A DNA stretch of 25,599 nt. It comes from a virus. A model generated the notes under the pieces. It saw only the letters and a program-made list of their open reading frames with translations. It was not told where the DNA came from and did not search any database. The position numbers and the translations under genes are program-made. Location: the IMG/VR virus record IMGVR_UViG_3300006919_000391, positions 1 to 25,599 of that record. The stretch is one strand, 5' to 3'. Positions 8,608-15,000 of this stretch are shown here, in pieces. Position 1 is the first letter of the stretch. Each line of letters begins with the position of its first letter.

Positions 8608-9052
8608 CTCTTACCCCTAACTTTGAAAATTGATTGATCGGAATGTGGCACACAGGTTCGATGTCGTTGAAGTCCCGTGTGAGTTTGGTGCGACCTCCAA
8701 CGGTGACGGTCCTCGGTGCCCCAGTCAATCTGGACGAGGTTGTTATGTCAACGTATCTGATATCACCCTTCTTGTCTTCGACGTAGAAGTACGTTCGCCA
8801 TGCAGTTGTTTCGTACAGTTGCGTTGCCGCCAGAAACTTCTTGAGACTCAAGACGATTGTCTTGTAATCGCCCCACTCCATGTTGCGATACTTGTATTCG
8901 CCAAACGAAACGACCAAGCCATCTCGCAGTGCAGCGAAGTCCACGGTGTAAGTCTTGGGCAACTTGACAATCGTGGCACCAGTCTTTTCTTGGATGAAAC
9001 CGAAGGCCGCACGTTCGCGGCCCCGGTCATCCTCGTTCTCCCACATCGTCAT
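8585..9052 (-). CDS. PD-(D/E)XK nuclease-like protein
   Basis: 155 residues. The middle resembles small phage PD-(D/E)XK proteins: TYTVDFAAL supplies a strand-borne D, VVSFGEYKYR supplies E-x-K, and YKTIVLSLKKFLAAT fits the helix that follows (commonly x-x-x-S-L-x-K-W). The order D, 14 residues, E-x-K is as expected. The C-terminus contains a basic beta-rich segment. Substrate unknown; it may cut or bind DNA alongside RusA and the exonuclease. It starts by ATGA overlap with the upstream small gene and has no good ribosome binding site of its own, so coupling is likely. A second ATG lies at 9046. Confidence 0.6.
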   Translation of the reverse strand: MTMWENEDDRGRERAAFGFIQEKTGATIVKLPKTYTVDFAALRDGLVVSFGEYKYRNMEWGDYKTIVLSLKKFLAATQLYETTAWRTYFYVEDKKGDIRYVDITTSSRLTGAPRTVTVGGRTKLTRDFNDIEPVCHIPINQFSKLGVRDGTDASQ

Positions 9053-9270
9053 TGGATGTAACCCGAACGCTTGCCAAGTTGGTTCTCAAGCCAAACGTAG
9101 GTGGCCCGCAGGTCACGCAGTGCCGGCGTGTACTGGACTGGCCTGCCACGCGACATCGATTCGATCTGGTCTACACGTCGCTTTGCGACTTCCAGTTCTT
9201 CTTTCGCAATCTCTTTGCGAACCATGTTGAGCAGCAGTTTGATGCGTGCTTTAGTGAGTGAGGGTTTCAT
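9049..9270 (-). CDS. Small coiled-coil protein of unknown function
   Basis: 73 residues, strongly helical and charged: KARIKLLLNMVRKEIAKEEL and EVAKRRVDQIESM have heptad-like spacing. No known family recognised. GGAG is eight bases upstream of the ATG. Start (TAATG) and end (ATGA) overlap the genes on either side, so it belongs to the 9758-to-7969 transcription unit. Confidence 0.7.
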   Translation of the reverse strand: MKPSLTKARIKLLLNMVRKEIAKEELEVAKRRVDQIESMSRGRPVQYTPALRDLRATYVWLENQLGKRSGYIQ

Positions 9271-9758
9271 TAGATGTTCTCCATAAATCGTGATCGTCGT
9301 GCGTCGTAAGGGGTGCCTCGGTGCTTGACCGGCACACCGTCTTGCTCATAGAAGCCGGGAAGTTTCATACGCTCGTACCCCCAGTCCTCGCATTCTTGGT
9401 TGATGACGTTGAACGCTTCAGTCCAAGTGGTGCTTTTGACATCGCTATCGCACTGGTGGTAAAAGAAATCACTAACTGCGAACGCCACTTGTGCATTCAT
9501 GGTTGCAGTCACAGGATCTTGGTGTTCCAGAAGGTCAGTAGGAATCTGCATGTACGGCTTGGACACCTTGGCGGTGGCTGCGACCTGCACCATGCACGCT
9601 GCAATACGCGAGGCAATCTTGATCCACAAGGTTTGCGGATCGTGGTAAAGGCGGCTGAGGCTGACCACGCTGGCCCCGTGCCGGAGCCTCGCCATGGTGA
9701 CGTGTTGGAATTGACTGTCGATGACCGACTGGGCATCGGGCTGTGTGAATTGAGACAT
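9270..9758 (-). CDS. Conserved-looking phage protein, function unknown
   Basis: 162 residues, soluble and alpha-rich, with no family I can name. Notable parts are a polar N-terminus (MSQFTQPDAQSVIDSQFQHV), an Ala-rich helix (IASRIAACMVQVAATAKV) and an aromatic C-terminus with WGYERMKLPGFYEQDG. The ATG at 9758 follows ACGGAG seven bases upstream; an open frame extends another 80 codons but covers a hairpin-rich leader and has a non-coding composition. First gene of a four-gene leftward operon ending with the zincin. Confidence 0.7.
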   Translation of the reverse strand: MSQFTQPDAQSVIDSQFQHVTMARLRHGASVVSLSRLYHDPQTLWIKIASRIAACMVQVAATAKVSKPYMQIPTDLLEHQDPVTATMNAQVAFAVSDFFYHQCDSDVKSTTWTEAFNVINQECEDWGYERMKLPGFYEQDGVPVKHRGTPYDARRSRFMENI

Positions 9759-9915
9759 TTGGTTCTCCGTGAGTGAAAGCCCCCCGCCAGCAGGAACGTC
9801 CAAACTGGCGAGGGGGTGCGAAAGTTGTTGAGTTGTCGCCCGAAGGCAAATGGTGGAGGCCGCTAAGGGGGAGATGCATGCCTCCACCGGAGGGTGGATT
9901 TGCAATCTAGCGAGA
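9759..9915 (-). promoter_or_regulatory. Structured leader with two GC-rich hairpins
   Basis: A 157-base gap after the lysozyme gene. Hairpin 1: GGTGGAGGC (9852-9860) with GCCTCCACC (9880-9888), a perfect 9-bp stem with a 19-base loop. Hairpin 2: CCCCCGCCAG (9781-9790) with CTGGCG-A-GGGGG (9805-9816), about 10 bp with one bulge, only some 20 bases before the next start codon. Neither is followed by a T run leftward. Hairpin 2 is in the position of the repeated leader hairpins found further right and may control entry to the gene at 9758. Confidence 0.55.
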
Positions 9916-10338
9916 CTAGTTACAGTCCGCAAGTGCTTCTTTGGTTTTTTCCCAATACTGTTGGGTCGCTTCGATACGCCAGTGACCACGCGGACCACCG
10001 TTGTGCATGCGGGCTTTCATCTCGTTCCAAGACATGCCGGCAGGCTTGCGGTCTTCGCGGGCGTAACGCTTCATGAAGCCACGCATGGTCAGCACTGCAT
10101 GCTCCAAGTCATCAACCATGTGGTATGGAAACTTGACACCTGAGTCTCGGTGATAAGCCTCAGATATTTGCAGGGGACCGCGTGACATGAACCGCTTGCG
10201 ACGTGGGCACCAGTCACCAAGGATTGGTTTGTCGCCCGTGAGTTTCTTGCCTGACTCAACTTGCCAGATGGCACATTCCAAGTCAGTCAATTTGAAATCG
10301 GCAACGAGGCCGAATGATAGTAAAAGGGTTGTGAGCAT
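9916..10338 (-). CDS. Invertebrate-type (destabilase-like) lysozyme, probable endolysin
   Basis: 140 residues. It fits the i-type lysozyme pattern: CAIWQVESGKK corresponds to the C-I-C-x-x-E-S-G-C region with the catalytic Glu (E28); D36 or D42 lies where the catalytic Asp is expected; then RGPLQISEAYHRDSG matches C-G-P-x-Q-I-x-x-x-Y-W-x-D-C-G; and RMHNGGPRG matches the highly conserved A-R-x-H-N-G-G-P-x-G. Most structural cysteines of animal homologues are absent. The N-terminus MLTTLLLSFGLVADF is hydrophobic and could be a short signal or anchor. It would hydrolyse peptidoglycan at lysis. GAGG lies seven bases before the ATG. It is encoded alone in the early block, far from any candidate holin. 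Confidence 0.75.
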   Translation of the reverse strand: MLTTLLLSFGLVADFKLTDLECAIWQVESGKKLTGDKPILGDWCPRRKRFMSRGPLQISEAYHRDSGVKFPYHMVDDLEHAVLTMRGFMKRYAREDRKPAGMSWNEMKARMHNGGPRGHWRIEATQQYWEKTKEALADCN

Positions 10339-10392
10339 ACTAATTCCTCTCTGAAGTACGGCTGAGAATACCGTTTAGGGTAGGGGTGAGCG

Positions 10393-10692
10393 TTACTGGA
10401 TTGCGTTCTCAGGGCGAACGAAATCGTCAAACTGATCAAAGTCACTGTGATGTGCATGCACTTCGATGTTGCCTTCGTGATCTTCCAGAAGCAGTGCGGC
10501 TTGGCAGTTTAGGGCAAAGACGTGGACAGCAAACTCAGCCTGCATTGTTTTGAGGATTGGCCTGCCGGCACTGTTGGGTATAACCGGCATGTACCGTGAT
10601 TCCTCCCGTACTCCAAACTCCGGAGTCCAGATGCGAATAGTAACTTTGATCTTCGGGCCGATGTGATCTTCAGGCCATTCGGGATTGTTCAT
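10393..10692 (-). CDS. Hypothetical protein
   Basis: 99 residues, probably beta-rich; no family recognised. It has an acidic C-terminus with HAHHSDFDQFDDFV. The segment VFALNCQAALLL resembles AFAFKCQARLL in the gene at 14233-14568, so the two may be distant paralogues. The ATG overlaps the upstream stop as ATGA, with AAAGG seven bases before it; a longer open frame lies wholly inside the upstream gene. Followed by a 54-base gap holding only a 4-bp ACGG/CCGT hairpin. Confidence 0.65.
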   Translation of the reverse strand: MNNPEWPEDHIGPKIKVTIRIWTPEFGVREESRYMPVIPNSAGRPILKTMQAEFAVHVFALNCQAALLLEDHEGNIEVHAHHSDFDQFDDFVRPENAIQ

Positions 10693-11171
10693 TTGGATGC
10701 CTTTCGTCTGCGGGCCATTGGCTTTTCGGGACCAAATCGGTCGATGTAACAAGTGTTGAGGAACGAGTCGATGCACTCTTCCAACTGAAAGATTGCCTCG
10801 TCGTTGTCGTAGAAGGCCATGCTGTTCCGGGCACAGAGGATGGCCGCATCACGCAGTTCGACGCACTGCCATGAGTCTTCGCCCATGAATTTCTCAACCG
10901 CTTTCATGCGGCACTCCAAGCCTTCGGTGTCGAGGTCTTCTTCATCGAATCGCTCTGCGTCATCGAACGGAAAGGGTGCCGACACCAAGTTGCAGGCACC
11001 GTTGTTGAACAGGTCGTAGTAGATGTTCTGGACTTCACGCCAGCAGTCAACCGCGATGTGTTCAGCCGACCCGGAGCCGGGGACTTCGGCACTGAGCCGA
11101 TCTTGACGGGCTTGCATCTTGGGGCTGCCTTCGTGACGATCATTGTTCCAGTAAGTTTTGAGAGTAGACAT
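10689..11171 (-). CDS. Hypothetical acidic protein
   Basis: 160 residues, acidic (DDAERFDEEDLDTEGLE) with a basic end (MARRRKASK). No family recognised; the central part looks alpha-helical, with several cysteines (residues about 59-140). The start has AAAGGA seven bases upstream and follows one of the repeated leaders. It forms a two-gene unit with the next gene through a 4-base overlap. Confidence 0.65.
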   Translation of the reverse strand: MSTLKTYWNNDRHEGSPKMQARQDRLSAEVPGSGSAEHIAVDCWREVQNIYYDLFNNGACNLVSAPFPFDDAERFDEEDLDTEGLECRMKAVEKFMGEDSWQCVELRDAAILCARNSMAFYDNDEAIFQLEECIDSFLNTCYIDRFGPEKPMARRRKASK

Positions 11172-11258
11172 TTGAGATTCCTTTGTGAGTTGAAGTTAGT
11201 AGATAGACCAGAGTCGGTCAGTCGCCCCCCCGCAGGGGGGCTGGTGTCTGACTGTGGA
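11172..11258 (-). promoter_or_regulatory. Repeated leader cassette, copy 1
   Basis: Leftward order: stop codon plus TGATCCACAGTC (11250-11261), a perfect 7-bp GC hairpin with TGCG loop (11224-11241), the element GACTCTGGTCTATCTACT, then AACTCACAAAGGAATC and the ATG at 11171. The loop is a UNCG-type tetraloop in RNA. A second copy with the same order lies at 13324-13409. No T run follows the hairpin. Confidence 0.65.
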
Positions 11259-11897
11259 TCAGGATGACTTGGTGGTAGCACCGAACCAACTGGCTGGCTT
11301 CGGCACGATCTGATGGGCGAGCGACCGAATGTCGGTGAGACTTGCCAAGCGGTAGCCTCGCCAAGCACCTGAAGCAGGTTCAAGGGCTTGGTTGCACTCG
11401 ATGCTTTCAAGACGATAGAAGAAGCAGTCACGAGGATCGCAAGCCATGCCTGACTCTTCTGGGAATTGCACCCACACGCCTTGGTTCTTTGGGCCACACA
11501 CCGTCTTCACGACTGTGCCCTCCACGCCCTCACGCACGCCATCGGCATTGAGTTCAAAGCCTTTGTGCGTTGGGCAGTAAGTGTCCCTATTCCCACTTGC
11601 CGCAAGCCCTCGGCTGCGGGCGATCACAGTTTGACCGGGAAAGAAGTTTCTTAGCCGTGCCTTGTTCCACTTGGCTCGCATCTTTTTGTCGATGGCACGG
11701 GCTTTCATGTCGATGTCGGCTTCTTCTCTGCGGTGCAGTGCCATGCGTTCAATCTCGATCTGACGCTTACGTTTGCTCAGTTCAAGCAGCGACTGTTGCA
11801 TGTCTCGGATTTCCGCGTAGTTATGCACTTCGTTCTTGGATGGGTTGAGAAGTCGTTTGGTGCTGTGGATCAGTGTCCACTTGGTGTAGTCACTCAT
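11259..11897 (-). CDS. Hypothetical protein with N-terminal coiled coil
   Basis: 212 residues. Residues about 28-75 (IRDMQQSLLELSKRKRQIEI then RMALHRREEADIDMKARAID) form a strongly charged coiled coil. The C-terminal half is globular, with FFPGQTVIARSRG and EGTVVKTVCGPKNQGVWVQF looking like an SH3-like or KOW-like beta barrel (G-x-x-V...G-x-V-x...V-x-V-x-F). That could bind nucleic acid or protein; the resemblance is loose. The start follows AGGAG in the recurring CACAGGAGATTCACC context. Single-gene unit between two repeated leaders. Confidence 0.65.
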   Translation of the reverse strand: MSDYTKWTLIHSTKRLLNPSKNEVHNYAEIRDMQQSLLELSKRKRQIEIERMALHRREEADIDMKARAIDKKMRAKWNKARLRNFFPGQTVIARSRGLAASGNRDTYCPTHKGFELNADGVREGVEGTVVKTVCGPKNQGVWVQFPEESGMACDPRDCFFYRLESIECNQALEPASGAWRGYRLASLTDIRSLAHQIVPKPASWFGATTKSS

Positions 11898-11992
11898 GGT
11901 GAATCTCCTGTGAGTTAGGGTGAGTAGATAAGCAGCAGGGCTGCCCAGTCCGCCCCCTCCGTGGAGGGGACAGGTGGGGAGTCGTGCGGAGG
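11898..11992 (-). promoter_or_regulatory. Repeated leader cassette, copy 2
   Basis: Contains CCCCTC (11954-11959) paired with GAGGGG (11964-11969) around a CACG loop (leftward strand), then CTGCTTATCTACTCACC and AACTCACAGGAGATTCACC before the ATG at 11897. Shares CTTATC-A/T-ACTCACC and the ribosome binding context with the cassette at 13324-13409. Confidence 0.6.
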
Positions 11993-13015
11993 TCAGCCGA
12001 CGAGGACGGCCTCCTTCTTCTTGGGCAGGTGAGCCTTGCAGGTTTCGTTCCAGACCTTGCCCTTCAGGTCATTGCCGGTGCCCAGCAGGCGGGAGAAGGT
12101 GCGGTTGGTGGAGTCCTCAGACTCGCCGCGTACGGTGCGGTGGTGGTCAGCCCACTCGGTCACAGCGTTGAAGGCGGCCCATGCGGAACGCTCCATGCCG
12201 TTGGCCGTGCGGCCCTGAGCGAGCGACATCCACTGGCTGATGGTGTCCATTGCCATCGACGCAGACTTCTTCTCGCCCTTGGTCTTGGGATCGACGATGA
12301 CCTTGCCGATGTGACGGTTGTAAAGGTTGGTGAGGAACAACTCCAAGTCGCCTTGGGACAACTCGACGTTGGCAAGTGCCTCAGCCTTCACAGCGAAGAC
12401 GTTGTGGTTGTTCATGGTCCCTGCGAAGAAGTCAGCCGCATCGGCAGCAGCACGCTGATCGATGGTGGCGGTGTGACGCAGGCTTGCAACCTTGCCGGTT
12501 GCCATCGCAGCATCGTGAGTGTTCTTGCAGACAACCCGAATGTTGGTGTCGCAAAGTTTGAGGCCCATCGATCCGTCGTGTGACGTGGTGAACATGGCGT
12601 ACTGGGCCAGTTCATCGACTGCCCCGCGTGCCTCGATTGCAGTGCGACCAAGGTCAACCAGCATGGCGATGAGCCGTCCGCCACGCATGGTCAGGGCTGA
12701 CTCGACAAACTTGGACTTGCCACATGCCTGCTCGACGAACGCAGCAAACTCGCTGTTCTGGAACGGCTTGTAGGTTGGGCTGACATAGCCCAGCACGGAG
12801 TCGGTGTCCTTGCGAACGACGGCGTTGTGACCGCACTCGACAATCTTGCCATCGGCAGTCTTGCGAAGCAGGGTTTGCGACTCGACTTCCCAATCCATCA
12901 CACGCTTGAATGCATCGTGTGCGGTGGTGTGTTCAGGGAGGACAGTGCCAAGGCCGTGCCATGCGGCAGTCTTGGCAAAGACGGCGTTATCAGTAGAGGT
13001 GATTTCGTGAGACAT
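11993..13015 (-). CDS. DUF932 family protein (phage/plasmid-like TIGR03299 type)
   Basis: 340 residues, usual length for the family. The N-terminus (FAKTAAWHGLGTVLPEHTTA then AHDAFKRVMDWEVE) is the family hallmark, followed by VLGYVSPTYKPFQNSEFAAF and LTMRGGRLIAMLVDLG. DUF932 proteins are common in phages and plasmids, near recombination or replication genes; the biochemical role is unknown. The start at 13015 has AGGAAT upstream; a longer frame runs into the non-coding leader. A 6-bp hairpin (13037-13051) lies just before the ribosome binding site and might modulate translation. Confidence 0.88.
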   Translation of the reverse strand: MSHEITSTDNAVFAKTAAWHGLGTVLPEHTTAHDAFKRVMDWEVESQTLLRKTADGKIVECGHNAVVRKDTDSVLGYVSPTYKPFQNSEFAAFVEQACGKSKFVESALTMRGGRLIAMLVDLGRTAIEARGAVDELAQYAMFTTSHDGSMGLKLCDTNIRVVCKNTHDAAMATGKVASLRHTATIDQRAAADAADFFAGTMNNHNVFAVKAEALANVELSQGDLELFLTNLYNRHIGKVIVDPKTKGEKKSASMAMDTISQWMSLAQGRTANGMERSAWAAFNAVTEWADHHRTVRGESEDSTNRTFSRLLGTGNDLKGKVWNETCKAHLPKKKEAVLVG

Positions 13016-13137
13016 GGTGAGATTCCTAAAGGTTGGGGGCCAACGTGGCCCAGTTGATAAGTGAGTAATGTAGCAAGTCTGACTAGCAGTGCAAGCCAAT
13101 ACCCCCAGAATAATTTGGGGGTGATGGGATGCAGTGT
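13016..13137 (-). promoter_or_regulatory. Leader of the DUF932 gene with promoter-like boxes and two hairpins
   Basis: Hairpin A: ACCCCCA (13101-13107) with TGGGGGT (13116-13122), 8-base AT-rich loop. Downstream on the leftward strand TTGCAC, 16 bases, TACATT resembles a weak sigma70 promoter, followed by CACTTATCAACT, which shares TTATC-A-ACT with the repeated leaders. Hairpin B: GGGCCA (13037-13042) with TGGCCC (13046-13051), ending close to the ribosome binding site. Confidence 0.45.
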
Positions 13138-13323
13138 TCAGTCCATGGGCTTCACCTCGGAACGCGAGGTGCTGGTCAGCCCAGTGTTGATGATCAGTTG
13201 ACCGTCAGAGTCTTGGTCAACTGACCAGTATGGCCCCCGCCCAAACTTTTCCATCAACTCGCCTACTGCGATCATGAAGGATGCCATGGTGGGGGGAGTT
13301 GGTGTGGTGTCTTTGGTTTGCAT
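13138..13323 (-). CDS. Small hypothetical protein
   Basis: 61 residues. Polar Thr/Pro-rich N-terminus, a short helix (MASFMIAVGELMEKFG) and a C-terminal GPYWSVDQDSDGQLIINTGL that looks like a beta hairpin. No family recognised. The ATG follows AGGAG seven bases upstream, in the repeated leader context, which sets this start over a longer open frame through the cassette. Confidence 0.65.
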   Translation of the reverse strand: MQTKDTTPTPPTMASFMIAVGELMEKFGRGPYWSVDQDSDGQLIINTGLTSTSRSEVKPMD

Positions 13324-13409
13324 TGTGAATCTCCTGTGAGATGAGGTGAGTTGATAAGCCAGAGTCGGCAAATGGATGCCCCGCAGGGCACCCGATTGAG
13401 GACTGTGGA
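13324..13409 (-). promoter_or_regulatory. Repeated leader cassette, copy 3
   Basis: Leftward order: TGATCCACAGTC beginning at the upstream stop codon (13401-13412), hairpin GGGTGCCC/GGGCATCC with a TGCG loop (13374-13393), the element GACTCTGGCTTATCAACT, CTCACAGGAGATTCAC, then the ATG at 13323. Same order as the cassette at 11172-11258. The hairpin lies within a 26-base stretch that recurs exactly at 14186-14211. Confidence 0.7.
13371..13396. repeat. 26-bp perfect repeat, copy A
   Basis: A 26-base sequence beginning AATGGATGCCCC and ending GCACCCGAT is identical at 13371-13396 and 14186-14211, about 815 bases apart, both times between leftward genes. It encloses an 8-bp hairpin with one G-U pair and a TGCG (leftward strand) loop. 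Confidence 0.9.
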
Positions 13410-13823
13410 TCACATCCAAGACGGGCGAAAGTCACACTCGCCATACGGGTTCGCAAGATCGAAGTCAGCGAGTTCATCCTGCTTGGCTTTTGACTTCAAG
13501 ATCAGAAGTTGCAAGGGGTACGGATTAGCGTTTTGCTGCTTTCGGTATGTGCGAACCATGCTTCCGGCTTCTTTCACTTCGAGCATCAGATGGATGTATT
13601 CGGCAAAGTGATCTGGAGCGTCCCCCGCGATGCCTTCTTTGCCTTCGGTGAAGACGTGCCGCCATGTTCCGCTGTCGCCTTTGACCCAGCATTCAGCACC
13701 CGGAAATGTTGAAGACAGGCCAGCGGCAAGAATGTGAAGATCCGAGGTGGTGCAAAGCGTCTCGCGTTTGCCTTCATGGTTGATGAATTTGATTTTGTAG
13801 TTCATGGGATTAGTGGGAGTCAT
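13410..13823 (-). CDS. Hypothetical protein
   Basis: 137 residues; no family recognised. Starts with YKIKFINHEGKRETLCTTSD, a beta-hairpin-like segment, and later has HFAEYIHLMLEVKEAGSM, an amphipathic helix. The ATG overlaps the upstream stop (ATGA) and has GGAG seven bases before it in the form GGAGAATCCAA, close to the recurring ribosome binding context. Forms a two-gene unit with the upstream membrane protein. Confidence 0.65.
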   Translation of the reverse strand: MTPTNPMNYKIKFINHEGKRETLCTTSDLHILAAGLSSTFPGAECWVKGDSGTWRHVFTEGKEGIAGDAPDHFAEYIHLMLEVKEAGSMVRTYRKQQNANPYPLQLLILKSKAKQDELADFDLANPYGECDFRPSWM

Positions 13824-14137
13824 TTGGATTCTCCATTGCGAGTGATGGCCCGCTCGATGACGGGGATGAGGGTCATTGGAAGGATGCAGCCGAGAGCGAT
13901 GCCACCCACCATGGGCAGGATCGCAGGGTCGGTGACAGCACCGAGAACGTCAGAGACAAGGTTGCCGATGGCACCGCCGATGATGGCACCGAGGCCGGGG
14001 CGAGCGTACTTGCCAATCTTCTCGGCAAGCCATCCATCGAGTTCAAGGCCAAGGTAGGCACCGGCGATCAGAACGCCATTGTCAACAAGGCCGTAGAGCG
14101 TGCCTTCAGGAAGGCAGTTGGTGATGCAGTCAAACAT
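13820..14137 (-). CDS. Small glycine-rich membrane protein (possible holin)
   Basis: 105 residues with at least two membrane segments: about residues 16-34 (GLVDNGVLIAGAYLGLEL, weak), 47-70 (ARPGLGAIIGGAIGNLVSDVLG) and 73-92 (AILPMVGGIALGCILPMTLI). The GAIIGGAIG stretch is a glycine-zipper-like motif. Short polar C-terminus (ERAITRNGESK). Size and topology allow a holin acting with the lysozyme at 9916-10338, but nothing specific proves it. GGAG lies seven bases before the ATG. Confidence 0.65.
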   Translation of the reverse strand: MFDCITNCLPEGTLYGLVDNGVLIAGAYLGLELDGWLAEKIGKYARPGLGAIIGGAIGNLVSDVLGAVTDPAILPMVGGIALGCILPMTLIPVIERAITRNGESK

Positions 14138-14232
14138 GAGTTTTCTCCGTGAGTAGTGTGACTAGTTAGTGGGTCAGAGCAGACCAATGGATGCCCCGCA
14201 GGGCACCCGATGGAAGGCTGTGATGAGAGGGT
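14138..14232 (-). promoter_or_regulatory. Repeated leader cassette, copy 4
   Basis: Carries the second copy of the 26-base hairpin repeat (14186-14211), preceded by CATCACAGCC, a loose relative of the TCCACAGTC after other stops, and followed by CACTACTCACGGAGAAAACTC and the ATG at 14137. It lacks the CTTATC element of copies 2 and 3. Confidence 0.6.
14186..14211. repeat. 26-bp perfect repeat, copy B
   Basis: Identical to 13371-13396 over 26 bases; flanks diverge at once on both sides except for a nearby CTGTG on the right in both copies. See copy A for the hairpin. Confidence 0.9.
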
Positions 14233-14568
14233 TTAGGCGTGGCTGATTTTGACAGCCAGATGACCGCAGATGTCGAGCAGTCGTGCTTGGCATTTGAAGG
14301 CGAAAGCCACGTTCATGAATTGGATTTCGAGTTTGCTGTCCTCGTCGATGTCCAAGGTGTCAACTCGGTCAATGCCGTGCCATTGCCTTTCCATTGAGAT
14401 GTTGGTGATCAGGAGAGTGCCGTCCCATCCGCCGACATTCCGACCGGCATTGCTGATGGTGACCTTCTCGCTGTCGAGGTGCCCCGCGAAGTCGTGTTCT
14501 GCTTCATGCTTGATCAGCATGGTGACGGCTTTGACTGCTGCGGCTTCGTCTTTGTCGAATTGGTTCAT
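14233..14568 (-). CDS. Hypothetical protein, first gene of the leftward block
   Basis: 111 residues; no family recognised. N-terminal helix (DEAAAVKAVTMLIKHEAEHD), then a beta-rich half with WDGTLLITNISM and LEIQFMNVAFAFKCQARLLD. The last piece resembles part of the gene at 10393-10692. AGGAAT precedes the ATG seven bases upstream in the usual ACTCACAGGAATCTCACC context. An open frame extends far upstream but has no coding character. Confidence 0.65.
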   Translation of the reverse strand: MNQFDKDEAAAVKAVTMLIKHEAEHDFAGHLDSEKVTISNAGRNVGGWDGTLLITNISMERQWHGIDRVDTLDIDEDSKLEIQFMNVAFAFKCQARLLDICGHLAVKISHA

Positions 14569-14933
14569 GGTGAGATTCCTGTGAGTTGGAATGAGGTGAA
14601 GTAGACTGCTGCGATGTGCAGCGTTGTCAGAAGAGGTGGTGACCAGTGTCCCGGTCACCACCTGAAGGTTGGTGGTCTTGCTGACACTCCAACCGGCTGT
14701 TCTGCTCGGATCTGGATGGCACCAGTGGAGGGGACCACTGAGGTCAGCGAAGTGTTCATCCGACTGGAAGCAGAGAAGGATCGCCTCGGAGCAGCAGACT
14801 TGGCTGGTGCCGTGACTCAGAGAGTCGTACAGCCTGCTGGCCCTTGGACTGCCGGCGGTTGCATCGAGCATCCCCTGCGGTCTTCAGTCGGATTCAGTTG
14901 TCAAAGAAAGCGTCGCTCAACTGCGATGAGTGG
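14569..14933 (-). promoter_or_regulatory. Long non-coding leader of the leftward block
   Basis: About 365 bases with no gene I can support. It contains a perfect 10-bp hairpin (GGTGGTGACC 14635-14644 with GGTCACCACC 14653-14662, 8-base loop) and a 6-bp hairpin (CAGTGG 14723-14728 with CCACTG 14735-14740). It ends with the recurring AACTCACAGGAATCTCACC before the ATG at 14568. If transcription starts at the promoter near 14934, this is an unusually long 5' leader that could hold an antitermination or attenuation signal. Confidence 0.5.
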
Positions 14934-14962
14934 AATATGCCAAACATTCACCAGTGTTGCAA
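14934..14962 (-). promoter_or_regulatory. Candidate leftward promoter
   Basis: TTGCAA (14957-14962), 17 bases, CATATT read leftward (plus 14934-14939); four of six consensus bases in each box, optimal spacing. Lies in the only clearly AT-rich stretch between the divergent blocks. Confidence 0.4.
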
Positions 14963-14970
14963 GACATATT

Positions 14971-15000
14971 TCGACAAAGTTTGGACTTTTCTTCAATTAT
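14971..15000 (+). promoter_or_regulatory. Candidate rightward promoter for the packaging module
   Basis: TCGACA (14971-14976, five of six to TTGACA), 18 bases, AATTAT (14995-15000, four of six). Transcription would begin about 15007, some 35 bases before the preferred terL start. Lies eight bases from the divergent leftward candidate. Confidence 0.4.

Noticed and set aside
9781-9816. Intrinsic terminator after the lysozyme gene
   Set aside because: The stem is strong but lacks a T run on either strand and sits about 20 bases before a start codon, so a leader hairpin is more likely.
11984-12583. A 199-codon rightward open frame opposite the DUF932 gene
   Set aside because: The leftward DUF932 protein matches its family over full length; the opposite frame is a codon-register shadow.
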